This document shows positions 10,401-22,204 of a DNA stretch of 64,000 nucleotides, in pieces (position 1 is the stretch's first letter; each line of letters opens with the position of its first letter). Below the pieces are notes generated by a model. It saw only the letters and a list, made by a program, of their open reading frames with translations. It ran no database searches and was not told the DNA's origin. The stretch spans positions 496,224-560,223 of the forward strand of contig NW_006763138.1 in assembly GCF_000264905.1 (NCBI RefSeq), written 5' to 3'. The stretch comes from Stereum hirsutum FP-91666 SS1. Lineage: Eukaryota > Basidiomycota > Agaricomycetes > Russulales > Stereaceae. The position numbers and the translations under genes were made by a program.

Positions 10401-12174
10401 CGTTGTACTTCCGAAACGAAAGTAGAGATTGCTCGGTCCAGATCCATTGCATCAGCGACCATGCGTGACGGAGCGTCGGAGGTGAATCCACTGGCATCGT
10501 AGTTGGCAGCGAGTTCGGCGAGCACGAGTTTCGACAAGGTGGCAGTCACTTTTCGTTGAGCGGGTTTGAGTTGTGCCTGGATGGCCTGGGCAAACGCATT
10601 CGCTCTGGGATCGATTCCATCCTTGGGATAGAGGCTACTCGAGATGTGACCATACGCAGGCGAGGAAATACAGAGAAGATTTCGGATGCTAGCGACCGCG
10701 TCAAGGATACGACTGGAGAGCTCCCGCTGTTGCAAAGGCTGATTGGACACACCGTGAGCTTGGATGTAATTGATGACCGCCGACACAGATTGACGCGCGA
10801 TGTCAGAGATGTCCGTTACAGATTCGGGAGGTGCGGGTGCGAGGTTTTGCTGCAGCGCCTGTGCGAGACGTTCCGCGGACGTCAGCTCAGCAACAGCCTC
10901 CAAAGGTGCTCGTGACAGTTGCGTCACGGGTGCCTGACGGTTTCCGTTTAATGAATGGACGTTGTTGGAGACGAATGCGGAAGGCTGTCGGTCAAGGGGA
11001 TCGACATCCGAGTCATCGGAATAGGCACTGGTATAGCCTGCAGTACTATCGCTACGACCCCGTAGAGCGTTTGAAGCAGACGAACCTGCGCGAAGGCGAG
11101 AGTCTGTGCGCTGAGCGTCTGTTTGGCGGGCGGGACTAGAGGGATGACCAGCACCGTGCTGGAGGCCATTGACGCGTGAGGCAGGCGGAAGGGTGGCCTG
11201 TGACGGAGCGGGTTCTGGCATCGTCCATTGCATAGAACCGTCGAGCTTGTTCAAATAATAATACGATAAACCATCATCCGCGAGCCGGCGTACCCAAGGC
11301 TCAGGGGTACCTGAACGCTTTGGTATACCAAAACCAGCCGGCATGGTGTTGCCTGAGCCATTTGAACGACTGTTGGCTCCGTTTGCGCGACCGAATACTG
11401 TTGTAGAGCCCGAGCGTCCACGTTGTTGAGCAGAAAGACCGCTGTAATCGCCCTCAGAAAGCTCGTCCTCGGTCTCCATTGGTAGATCCCGCGAGTGTTG
11501 TCCCGTCTGAGTGTTCACGTAGAATATCTACGGCGGCCATCGTGAGACAAGAAGTTGATAAGGCAGAGCGATGGGGCACACATCCTGCCAGGTATAGCAA
11601 AGTGACTGGACTCCGGACTCACCTGGCCATCGGGAGACATCGTCGGAACCCAAAAGTCACTCGGCTGAGAAGGCGTACTCGCCGGGGCCCTCCCTGGAAG
11701 CTCTGCACGCCGTCGAGGGGGCTCAAATTCTACCTCTCCGTCCGCCCAATCGTCACTCTGAAGAGAGCGCGGCATGCTGCTCGAACTGGAGGTGAGGCTG
11801 CTCATGCTGGGCAGTGAGGACATGGTCTCTGAATTGTTATCAAGAGTCGAAGCGTCTGCGTAAGCTGCATGCGGTTGTCTTCCGTCTTGAGTAACCGGGC
11901 CTCCGTCTTCTGCAGCTGAGAGAACAGCGTCTGCCTCTTCATCAGAGATGACGGCAACGTAGTTTGAAGGGAACCAGCCGCGCTCGTCGCCCAGAAGGCC
12001 GTCCCACCAGCCAGTCTCTAGTTTGGTGAGGACTTCGATCACGTCGCCCTTACGGAAGGATAGAGAGGAGTCGTCCTGGGACTGGTAGTCGTAGAGGGCC
12101 TTGCAGAAGAAGGTGGAGATGTACTGCTGGTCGTCGGTAGAGAGGCTGTCGCTGTCCGCGGTTGGGGTCGCCAT
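7499..12174 (-). CDS. Cdc25-type Ras guanine nucleotide exchange factor (SH3-WW-RasGEF_N-RasGEF)
   Basis: Expected to load GTP onto Ras at the plasma membrane and so control the cAMP and MAPK pathways of growth and mating. From the ATG at 12174, residues about 23-76 are an SH3 domain (ALYDYQSQDDSSLSFRKGD, GWWDGL, GWFPSNYV). After an intron comes a Ser-rich region and, near residue 255, a WW domain with its two Trp (WVRRLADDGLSYYYLNKLDG, then MQWTMP). A long helical middle follows, then the RasGEF_N domain (FLLTYKSFTDIDTLFDLLQQ) and the catalytic Cdc25 domain (KHFINVA, NFSSMIAIVSGLN, GTYLTTLTFIQDGAPNNV). The stop is at 7499-7501, after LLQETGFL. The protein is about 1,400 residues and the C-terminal half is split by several introns. 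SH3 plus Cdc25 is the usual fungal Ras-GEF plan. An in-frame ATG at 12339 is considered too far upstream. Confidence 0.88.
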
Positions 12175-12440
12175 CGCCGGGACGGCAGCTGCGGCGCGCG
12201 ACGACGCGTAGGGCAGGGAGCGAATGCAGAGACAGGGAGGACGACGGAGGGGACGACGAAAGGGATGTCTGTGCGAGACGTTAGCTGACGCTGGACGCCG
12301 CGAAATCCAAGCGTGCCAATCCGTCGCTGACATAAGCACCCCTCACAACGATCCGCACAGAATTTCGGTCACGAAATATAGTTCAATTTGCTGCTCTACA
12401 CACACGCCCAAAGCAAAACACTAATTCTACCGCTACCGCC

Positions 12441-15400
12441 TCACCGTTTCAGCGTTCGCTGTTTCTCCGCAAACTCGACGATCTTTCTGTCCACAAACAT
12501 CCCCTTACGCTCCCGCACATTATCCACATATCCCTTTGCCACATTCGACCGATCTGCCTTTTCTCCAAGATCCTCTAATTCCTCTTCTGTCGTGGGTACC
12601 CAGAATGGATCTTGGTCTAGCATCTCATACCTGAACCACAACGTCAGAATCACCCATTGCATAGAAAGATACCTCACTCACCCGCTGAATACGAGCTGAG
12701 GGCTCGCTGCTCCAGACGTCCTTTTACGGATATCTGTGAAATACTTTTCATCAGTGCCTTTTCTGAATGCGCATGGCGGAGATAACATACCGTCCGCAAA
12801 TCCGAAGCTCTCTACTACGGGCAGGAGCGCCTTCACCGTAAAGAACGAGGTGCCTTCCTTCATTTCTTCGGCCACAATCCTCCCACGGCGCTTGGCCACG
12901 ACACCGTACACTTTGCCTAGCACATCAGCTGATATAGATCAAACACCAATGAAACCATCTGTCAGAATGGACTAGAAAGGGAACCATGAGATAGCAACGC
13001 GCTCACTCGAGGCCTGAATGTCACAGGAGTACATCGCTAGCATCAGCCGCGGAGACCAGTCCAGTAGCCCGTTCCTACATGCCTCCTTGACTGCAGAAAT
13101 TAGCGATCCCGTTACTTGGGTCATCCGGTTTTGTTCTGAAGGTGTCATGGCCATAGGAACCGCCGCGAGAAGATTTTAGGACTCTTCGAAGACTGTTAGC
13201 AAAGTAGAAATGTACGTACGACGTTCTTTTTCCACACCATCCTTATCGATCTCGACGCGCTCGACGAAATATGCGATGCCTTCCACGGGCTCTGCACACA
13301 GTGGGCCTTGGAATGTCGCAATTTGGAATCCTGTCTCGATGTTGCCATCGAAGTCTCTCGAGAGCTGATCCGTGCTGTCGTCGGCCAGATTGCCCTTCGT
13401 CCGGTCTAAGCGGCGCTTAAGTCTGTCCAACAGTGAGCTCGGTCATTCTGGAACACTTAGTGAAGCAGGAAGGAAGAAGCACCACGTACGAGTTTGGCCT
13501 TCCATCTTTTCTAGCGTCAATTAACAGGCATTCTCCGGCGCCGCGGGGTCCAAACGCCCAAATCGTGTCCACAATCTCTGCCCACTCCCCACCAGCCTCC
13601 TTACACAGTATTCTGAGCTGCTCCCAATATTCATCGGGGCGGACCGTCGGCACATGGACGACGTCACCTGCGACGGCCGCCTGCTCCCCTTCGTCTTCCT
13701 CAGCCGCGGCCATGTCATTGTCTACGACCGCGCGTTCGAGCTGCAAGCGTTTCAAAACCGAAACATTATCGCGCAAGAAGCGTACGATTGCAAGCGGCAA
13801 GGGACTAGCGCGGATCGTGAAGTTGACGAGATTGAGATAGTTGGTCCCGTGTATCGTGCCACGAGCAGCGTTCGCGGTCTTCGAAGGACCCATGTCTGTA
13901 ATAAATCAATTCCATCAAGCGACTTGTTGAAACGACCACGCTTCTCGAAAAAAACGGCAGGCGAAAAAGGTTAGACGTACCTGGGGCTTTCACTGCAGTT
14001 TCGCGGAAAGGTACTATTGGCTTCGACGCTTGGATTTCGACTTTGGCGAAACGCTCCCTCAAATCTTTCAAGCACCTCTGAGAACCAACAGTGTCTGTAT
14101 GAGATGTGGGACAACTCTGGTAGAGCAAACGGAGCATACCTCCAGATGCAGTTCACCGGCGGTCAAGATCACATACTCTCCGGTTTGCTGCTGGAAAGTC
14201 TCCGCGCATGGATCGGATTGGCTGAGGAGCTTTAAGCCTCGCACGAGTTTCGGTAGCTCAGCTGGGATAGCGGGTTCCAGAGCGACACGAACGATAGGAG
14301 GAGCCTGCGTACGAAATTAAAACTGGGGTACTTCCAACATGACATGGCGCGGACTTACCTGAAGGCTGATGCCGCCCAAGTTGATCAACCAGTCCTCCAC
14401 GGTATCCGACTCCTGAATGCCCGACGCTCGAGGGGAGCAGAGAGTGGCACAGCGCCACACTTTGCCCTCAAGGCCCTTGATCGCAAACACATTGCCAGCA
14501 TCGACACGCTCCACTGCAACAAGGTCTCTTCCCATCATCGTATACAAGCCCTCGATCTTTGTCTCGACGTAGTGGGGTTTGTTGCGTCCGTGATTCCGCC
14601 CGAGAGCATTGCTGTACTTCGGAAGAACACACCCAATCGTAGAACCAACACGCAGGCTACCTGAGTAAAGACGGGCAAAGCCAAGCAACACCTCATCTGC
14701 TTCTGTGAGGTCACCTGTAGGCTCCGCATATGCGTTGGCGTCAAGGGGAGGAGTAGGGAGCGAAGCGGAACTGTCAAGAGCGGTTTGACCGTCTTCTCCG
14801 TTTTCGAGTGCTCGCTGTCTAGCCTCCTTCGCTTCTCTAGCCTTCGCACGCATCTCGTCTGCCGTTAGAGGCTTCTTCTTGTTCTCCGGCAAGTCAGCCG
14901 CGGGGGTCGCGAACATCTTGCTAACGTAGGCTACGACGCACGCATCGTCTTCTCCATTACAAGAGTAGAGATCCTTTTCGAGTTTGTTCTTCGGCGCTAT
15001 GGTGGACTCATACAAATCCGGATAAAGCATCTTCGGGATACGAGAAGGCTGAGCGACAGGTGGAGATGGGACAACATCGATGATCGTCTGGATGACGGCA
15101 GTGGACAGGGGTAGCCATTGGTTGAAGATGAGGGAGAGAAGTTGGCGACTGTCCTTGGATTTGAGTTCGCGGGGCGGGATCTTGAGGTTTAATGTAGAGA
15201 CTATTTTGTCCACTTTGTCAGGATTGCTGTGAATGATGTCATCAACCTCTGTGAAAGCGGAAAAAATGAGCTGCAAGGACGAACGGATTGATGGATACAG
15301 CGTCGTACACCGCCCAAATGTTGTCCAACACAATTTGCACGAATAGTGGCTTCAAGGATCGACCTCGAAGATGTTTGTGACTGATGACCCTCTTCGTCTT

Positions 15401-16379
15401 CGGATCTAAATAAAAGTCACCCCACAGTACCCTCCTAAATTTCGCCTCCTGTATACCGAGCTTCTTGGAGAATATTTGAGCGAATTTCCCCACCCTGAAG
15501 CCCCACCCGTCGATCGCACAGGCAAAGATGACGTTTCCCCTTTCTGGAGCGAAGTAGATATCTTCATCGTCTTTTTCTTGAAATTCCGCATCGGCTGCCT
15601 GCTCGCTCGCGTTGATAATGGCGTCGGCTTCGTCTGCGTCGGATTCCTTCTTCTGAGCCAAACGCCGCTCGCGTTCTTCACGCCATCGGAGATCATCCTC
15701 CATCCTTTCTCCCGCGAAGAAAGATCCCATGACGGCGTTCGCTTGTTCCACAAGCTGGGACAAATGCTGGTATGCTTCGACGGGGGACAATTTGAGCTCG
15801 GTTACCAGCCGGTCGAGTTTATTGATGACAAGGATGGGCTTCAAGCGGTCCTGCCATGCCTGCCTCAAAACTGAAACAGTCTACGACAGATCAGTGCCAT
15901 TATAATGAGTCTTGGAATGGTATAAATTTCTATACCTGCGAGGATACGCCTTCCACAACGTCCACCAATACAAGGGCTCCATCGACTAAACGAGAGGCAG
16001 TCGATACCTCACTAGAGAAGTCGACATGACCCGGAGTGTCTATCATATTGACTGCATATGTCTTTGGGGAGCTTCCTATTCGATTCTGTCACCCCGTCCT
16101 CATGGCACGGCGAACACACGCTGGTAGATGCGTACCTCCATCGGCTGTTTTTTCCAGGACTTTGAAACGCAAGGAGACGGCACTACTTTCCATAGTAATA
16201 CCGCGCTCCTGCTCATCCTCTCTGCTGTCTAGATATCTAATTTTTCCGGCCATTCGCGAAGATATGATGTTATTTGCGGCAAGGAGTGCGTCCATGAGAG
16301 TGGTCTTGCCATGGTCGACGTGCCCAATGGTGGTGACAACGCGAACGTCGGGTGCTTCAGGTGCAGTAGCGGTAGCCAT
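12441..16379 (-). CDS. RIA1: EFL1/Ria1, elongation factor-like GTPase of 60S ribosome maturation
   Basis: A cytosolic EF-2-related GTPase that, with SBDS/Sdo1, releases the anti-association factor eIF6/Tif6 from nascent 60S subunits. The ATG at 16379 is followed by the G1 P-loop GHVDHGKT (about residues 19-26) and the switch region [17 protein letters not shown] (G4) follows in the next exons. An acidic/charged insertion ([18 protein letters not shown]), which EFL1 proteins carry and EF-2 lacks, lies in the G-domain region. Domain II, III and IV segments follow ([25 protein letters not shown]), then the EF-G-like domain V with [19 protein letters not shown] and [12 protein letters not shown]. 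The C-terminal extension ends in [12 protein letters not shown]-2 proteins end differently and have the diphthamide His loop, so EFL1 is the better call. About seven short introns. Confidence 0.93.
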
Positions 16380-16667
16380 TTTCGGTCTAGGGATACAGTG
16401 GTAAAGGTCTCAGAAATACAGAGCGGATAAGATCAGGGCGTTCTAAAAAAGTGTGGACGAGAAAGTCATGGTCGAGTCGCTTTCTTGAGTTCTCGACGGC
16501 TCCGAGCTTGCCCCTGTTGTGGGGTTAGGGGCTTTTCCATCGCTCGGCGGTGGCACTGTGGCAACAGTGGTTCGTGCACAACCGACATTGGCCACTCTCT
16601 GGTACTTATATCGCAAGGGATAAGTTCTGTCGTGCCTACAAGTGGTTCCAACTAGCCAGGAGCATCT

Positions 16668-18494
16668 TTAGCGAAGGACAGCCTCGAGGCTTGCTCTCAC
16701 GGTAGCATCTAATCCTTTGCCTATCAGCACCAATTTACCCTCCTCCGGTACACCCATCTCCGTGCCATCCACGGCCGTTATTTCGTAGAGGTTCCTTTCA
16801 AAGACAGCCATAAATATCAGGCGGTTCATAAGAGTACATCTGTTGAAGGAGGGACTAACCTAACGCCTTGAAGAACGAATTTCTTTCCAGAATCGGTGGA
16901 GAAAAGCCCTTTACACCTTAATACGTCGATCGAGGCATCCGTGCTCTCTAGCTGGTCAGGCAATGTATGCTCCCACAGTACTGTGCGTATCCATTGGTCT
17001 AGTTTCACATATCGTGCGGAAGACAAGACAGGGCAAGTAACTTGGAGGCTGGTAATACCTCGCATCTCGTAATGAGTGGGCTGATGAGAGTGAGGATCGT
17101 GAGGATCGTCCTGGTCGTGCGCGTGAAGGTGGTCGTGCGAGTCAGTAGAGGCTGCACTGAGAGTGTTGGGATTGCGGTCGGCGCGCTGCGTGACAGGTCC
17201 GCGGGAATATGCGCCGATATTGACGACGTTCTTCAGGTCAACCTCGGAGCGTACCGTTCGGTGAATCGTTACGGCTGGATTAATCTGTTGAACATGCCAT
17301 CAGGGGTGTAGAATCCTGTCAGAAAAAGACGACAGTGGAGTCGAGAGGATCTAACCTTGTGTAAGATGTCCTCGGTCTCTTCGATCTGTGCTTGGGAGAC
17401 CAGGTCGGTTTTGTTCAGCAAGATAACATCTGCTGCCGCGATCTGCCTGCACGACACACGAAATCGTCACGTCAATGTCTACACATCCGCTGGAATGCAC
17501 GGCGTCAAGAAGAAAAGAAAAGCTGTGTTCACTGACCTAAGGCTTTCACCGATTCCGTCTTCAGCCGTTTGGTGATCCTCGTCCATTTGCTGCACGATAT
17601 TAGTTCAACAACAGGTTGGAAGATGCTTCGTAGGTTCGTACCATACGTGAGCACACCAAAGGAGCCTGAAGTACTGACCTGTCTACCAAAAACAGCGTCT
17701 ACAACGCAGACCACGCCATCTAGGATGATCTCCCGACCAAGACCTCGTGAAAAGTCCTCGTTCTGCCAGAATATCGAGGCAATAGGGCCTAAATAATTAC
17801 AACCCGGTTTTGTAATAGTAAATTGGCCGTTAAAAAAGGAGTTAGGATAGAGGAACGTCGGCTAGTTGGAGTAACTATCTTCGAATGATGACTGACCTGG
17901 ATCAGCGAGACCTGTGGTCTCAAGTAGAATATAATCGAAGGCTCCTTTGCGCTGCATGAGCTTCTCAATGGCCGCAACGCCTGAATCCTTAATGCTGCAA
18001 CAGAGACAGCCATTCGCGAGCTCCAAGAACTCTTCCGTTCCGTCCGCGGTAGGGTCCGAAGCAGAAGATACGTTGATCGTCTTGGCTGTCGAGGGGTAAA
18101 ATTAGTAATGGGAAGTAAGGCTAAATAGAGCAGAGGAAGCATGTGTACATTCGATATCCTACCGACAGACCAAAAAAAAGACTTGTTAACCTCGATAGAC
18201 AGATGACAGAAAGTGGCACAACATACGGCCGTGTCCCCAAACTCGTTCATGATCACAGCTATTCTGTACCCATGGCGCTCTGTGAGAATGCGCCTAGACA
18301 CACGACCAAGGTGATCAACAGACGCTGTCTATTCAGATGGAACGGACGTACTTCAGGAGAGTCGACTTGCCAGCGCCGAGGAAGCCAGAAATTATCGTCA
18401 GAGGGACCCGAACATGTTCATCAGGGGATTCAGCGGCCGGTGTAGGATCGAACTCATCCAGGAGGGGAGGAGCTTCGTCTTCTGAGTCGGACAT
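16668..18494 (-). CDS. ZNG1: ZNG1-type zinc chaperone GTPase (CobW/COG0523 family)
   Basis: A cytosolic GTPase of the COG0523/CobW family. The eukaryotic ZNG1 (CBWD) branch hands zinc to methionine aminopeptidase 1. From the ATG at 18494, residues 37-45 are the P-loop GFLGAGKST. Next come [12 protein letters not shown], the family metal motif GCLCCSI (zinc-binding CxCC), [14 protein letters not shown], and [11 protein letters not shown] (the NKxD G4 motif). A His/Asp-rich stretch ([20 protein letters not shown]) lies between the G domain and the CobW C-terminal domain, and is likely to bind metal. The stop at 16668-16670 follows ASLEAVLR. It is encoded in about seven exons. The human ZNG1 docking motif CPELVP is not seen in the N-terminus. 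Confidence 0.92.
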
Positions 18495-18831
18495 GGCAAG
18501 TGCAAACGTTATGTGTCCAGGAGACGGTACTAATGGAAGTTCAACGAGGTCTGACCTTACGAATTATCTAGCTGCAGTCAGGGGGTAAGTAGTAGCAGAT
18601 GATATAAGCAGGTCGTTTTTGCAGGTCGTACGCACTGACCAAGTTTCGATTACAATCAAGTCGCTCGCAGAACAGCAGTTCACGAACAAAGATGGCCTTT
18701 CAATGGATAAATCAGTTCCGGAATTTGCCACCAATAAACGCGAATTTCGTAAAAGGAGTCTGTGTCAGCGCGTTCGGCGCGTCCTCTAATAAACTCAAGC
18801 GCGTACCACCACCCAATTCCTCCCCTTCATC

Positions 18832-20029
18832 ATGAATCCACCAACGAACGCGATCAATGGTCAACAACAAATGCAGCAGCTCATCCAAGGGCCGGGGGAC
18901 GTCGAATGGAGGTGCGTACACTTGACGCGGTCGCACCTCTTACCTTTATTCTTGGATGACCGAACGCAAGGTTGACCGCACCAGATATGACATGCGCCAC
19001 GAATGTCAAGAAATCATCCCTGGTCTCCTCCTTGGTCCCTTCATCGTCTCAAAATCTCTCGACACACTCAAAGGTCTTGGCATAACGCATATGTATGTCC
19101 TCACTGTTCAATCTTGTCGTGTGCTTGGACCTTCCGTTTCTGTGGCACCCCGGGAAAGACATTTGGACAACAATGCAGACTGACAATGCGTGCATTCCTG
19201 TAGAGTCTGTGTACGCGATGCGAAAGAGGCCTTCTCCGTGAAACCACGATTTCCCGATCAGTTCCAGTACTTGGTCTTAGACGTCCAGGATAACGAGGAA
19301 CAGAACCTCATTAGACTTTTCCCCCAGTACGTGGTTTCCTTCCAGTCAGATTTCTTAGCCAACCCGTATTCCCCTCTATTTCATTTTGGATGTTCAGAGC
19401 AAACACCTTTATGACGCAGGCGCTGGCTTCTGGAGGACGCGTCCTGGTGCACTGCAATGGTGAGTGACGATCATCACCTTCGCACATTCATCATTGACGC
19501 CCTTCTGCCTTATTTGCATGCCTCCGCGACACAGGTGGAATCAGCCTCTCTCCAGCATTTGTGATCATGTTTGTCATGCAATACTGCAAGATGTCCTGGG
19601 AGGATGCCCTCCACATGGTCCAAAATCGACGATACTGTATCTCCCCAAATGGTGGCTTCCTCACGCAGATTAAGGTACGACCTTCCTTCCTCTTTAATCT
19701 TTAGCGCACAAAACCCCTCGCAAAGTCATCCTGGAGAATATTGGCCACTTACGGACTAAATTGATGAGAATTAAACTGATCATTACAATAGGAATACGAG
19801 AGTATCTACAGAGCAACACAAGCCATACAAAGTCGTCCGGCCACCATGAATAGTGGTATAGCAAGACGGAAGCGCGAAGATGATGATGATGATGAAGCCG
19901 AGAAGCCAAGGTCTGTCTATTGTGTGTATTTAGAGCTGATTGACGTCTCATCGGATATGCAGGCAGGATAAACGCCCACTTATGGATCCGAACGCGAACG
20001 AGTACGATCCGGACGCAATGGAGTCATGA
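18832..20029 (+). CDS. STYX: STYX-type dual-specificity pseudophosphatase
   Basis: Homologue of STYX, a dual-specificity-phosphatase-fold protein that binds phosphoproteins without removing phosphate. The ATG at 18832 opens a short Gln-rich exon (QQQMQQLIQGPGDVEW). The fold follows: YDMRHECQEIIPGLLLGP, LKGLGITH, FQYLVLDVQDNEEQNLI, FMTQAL, the P-loop region, then MSWEDALHMVQNRRYCISPN and GGFLTQIKEYESIY. The P-loop reads HCNGGISLS: the nucleophile Cys is present, but the invariant Arg of the HCx5R(S/T) signature is Leu (codon CTC). This is the reverse of animal STYX, where Cys is lost and Arg kept. An intron of about 80 bp splits the P-loop after HCN. The tail is acidic and basic (KREDDDDDEAEKP) and ends in DPDAMES. 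It is convergent with HUT1. Confidence 0.88.
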
Positions 20030-20196
20030 TCGGTCACGGTCCTTTTTTCTCAACGTTCCTTTATCTTTCCACATCTGCACACCCATATCTCCCATCTGTA
20101 TATCATAAGTCCTCATCATCAATATGCTCTAATTGTATAAATTATGCTCAGGGGGAACTACACGGCGGGTGTGGGAGATGGCTCAGGGGTCGTGTT

Positions 20197-21692
20197 TTAC
20201 AATGACTTCAGCTTAGCCTTTTCTTTTTCTTGGAGGACCCGTTTTGCGTGGACATCTATGCATGTGACTATTTGTTAACACACATATTTTGAAGAATTAG
20301 GACACGATTGAGACCACATACCTCGCCGCTTCACCCAGGCTTCCACCGAGATACCGGCAAAGACAATGGCTGCCCCAAGCCATTGGCCCGCAGTGAGTGT
20401 GTGATTGTAGACGACGACGGAAAGAAGCATCGTAAAGAGCTTGCGAGTCAGCGTCACAGTTCTGAATGTACCATGTCCGACATTAGCGTTTAGTATCTCA
20501 AAAGGAAAGGCAAAAGCATAGCCTACACAAGCGTTAATGATCCAAAGTGTTGAAGGGTCTCGAAGATAAACAGCTGTCCCAATGCGCCCGTGAACGCGAA
20601 CTGCGCCAACGGAGAGATGATGGATGGGTGGTTCCTGATGAAATCGATTGCGCCCGCGAGCTCCGTCTGTCCGGAATCGGAGGGATGAAGAACGGGGATG
20701 TATGGGAGCGGGAGGGCGGAAATGAGGGAAGTGACGATGGTGCAGAAGAGGTTGATCCATAACATCATCTGCTGACCGCTCACTCTATACCGGGAAAATA
20801 TCTCGTCCTGGGTGGAGTTCGTGGCACCATCCAAGGCAAGGTTGATCAACAAATAGATCATGCCGATGAGACTGTGCCACCCATCCGCGGTGCCACTTGA
20901 GGCTTTCGAGCCGTGCTTGGAGTTCGATGAATCGGCGCCGAAGAACATGAAAGCGGTGATACCGGTGGTCACAAGAGCAACAACGAGATATTTATGGGGG
21001 GCGAAAGAGCGACGGTAAAGGACGACGTTCATGAGCATGACGGGGACAAGTTTGCAGGATTTGCCGAGGACCATGGCAGGGTATGAGATGTGGGAGAGGG
21101 CTGCAAAGCCAAACGGAGCGGCGAAGGTGATGAAAAGAGAGCATTGAAAGTATCGAAGGAGTAGGATATTCCTGTGTGAGGTGTCTGCCGGATGAGTATG
21201 CGCCTTTTTATCCTTAGATGGGGAGGCGTGGCCATTAGTAGTAGACCCGTTTGTGGTCGCCTTGGAAGGCGGTGACGGAGCAAGGCCGAGAAGTTGAAAG
21301 AGGGACTGGGAGGAATTTCTCCGGGCGACGAGATAAACTAAGGCGGATATTGAGCTCAAGGCACTCTGACAAGTGCCCATAAAGAGCGGTGATTTGAACT
21401 TGTCGGAGGACGAGCCGTCGAGGGTCTGGAAAGGAACGGAGACTGTGGAGGACAGAGGTCAACGTCACATTCTGATTACAATCATAGATATAATGCGTAC
21501 GTCGCTCCTGAGCGATTGCCCATAGCTAATGAGAGTATGATTAGTGACATGGTGTGTATTGGAAGCGAAATGAGCACCAACTAGGAACATAGCATAGACT
21601 CCAGCCACGCACACGGCAAGCCTAGAAATAGAACAGCGGGTCGATAAGGCAATTAACTGAAGTCAGTCGCTAGCCTACCTGACAAAGGACAT
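20197..21692 (-). CDS. HUT1: UDP-galactose transporter homologue HUT1 (SLC35B1-type, ER membrane)
   Basis: A multi-spanning nucleotide-sugar transporter of the ER. In fungi Hut1 supports ER protein folding and UDP-sugar supply, and the SLC35B1 group also exchanges ATP/ADP. The ATG at 21692 starts MSFVRLAVCVAGVYAMF, split across tiny exons. LWAIAQER and FKSPLFMGTCQS then match the family's first helices. At least eight hydrophobic segments follow, with family motifs SHISYPAMVLGKSCKLVPVM, IYLLINLALDGATNSTQDEI, ALGQLFIFETLQHFGSLTLV and TLTRKLFTMLLSVVVY. A hydrophilic Ser/Thr loop carries a Lys-rich patch (SPSKDKKAHT). The final exon ends KEKAKLKSL; the lysines near the end may act in ER retrieval. 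The stop is at 20197-20199, 168 bp from the end of the convergent STYX gene. Confidence 0.9.
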
Positions 21693-22204
21693 GGTGCAAA
21701 CGCAGGAGGGGACAACGTCGAAGAGCAGGATACAATGAGGGCCACAAGCTCTCTGCGCTGCCAGCAAGCGTTCGTCAGAATCGTTATATTCAAATCATGT
21801 CGAAGTTTCTAGTGACGTGGCTGCCCGATTACACTTAACCTCAAAACATGGTTTCACTTCGGCTTGGTCCGAAAGGGTTGGACGTATGCGGGGCCACGGG
21901 GATGCAGCCTCCATCCAACCAAGTCTTCATCTGCGATATTAGTGACGCGATGACCTTCCTGACAATACGTGCTGCCTCACTGTTCTTGCATCATCTGCGC
22001 TCTCAGGCGCTCAACTCTTCTTGTCCCTCACCCATGGCTATACTTGTTATCGTTCAAGCGGTTGGCGGAATGAGAGTCTATCATCACGCAACCTTGCCTC
22101 AGCCCGGACTTCTGAATCAGCTCTTTCTGACCGACCGAAGGCAATAAAAGCATTGCCTCAAGTGATTTACGTTTTTGAGCCTCCTCGCTTCTTGCACGTA
22201 GATC
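21693..22204. other. Shared promoter region of HUT1 and the FMO gene
   Basis: 512 bp between divergent start codons. A 99-codon frame at 21848-22147 has no recognisable domain and is taken as chance. No strong TATA box was found. Confidence 0.4.

Noticed and set aside
14248..14290. A tRNA-like A-box (TAGCTCAGCTGGGATAG) followed by GGGTTCCA
   Set aside because: It lies inside the conserved EFL1 coding sequence and no cloverleaf can be folded.
19878..19898. GAT repeat in STYX
   Set aside because: A very short microsatellite encoding a run of Asp in the disordered tail; common and not informative.
21848..22147. A 99-codon plus-strand frame between HUT1 and FMO
   Set aside because: It lies in the shared promoter, shows no recognisable protein features and has no supporting splice signals.
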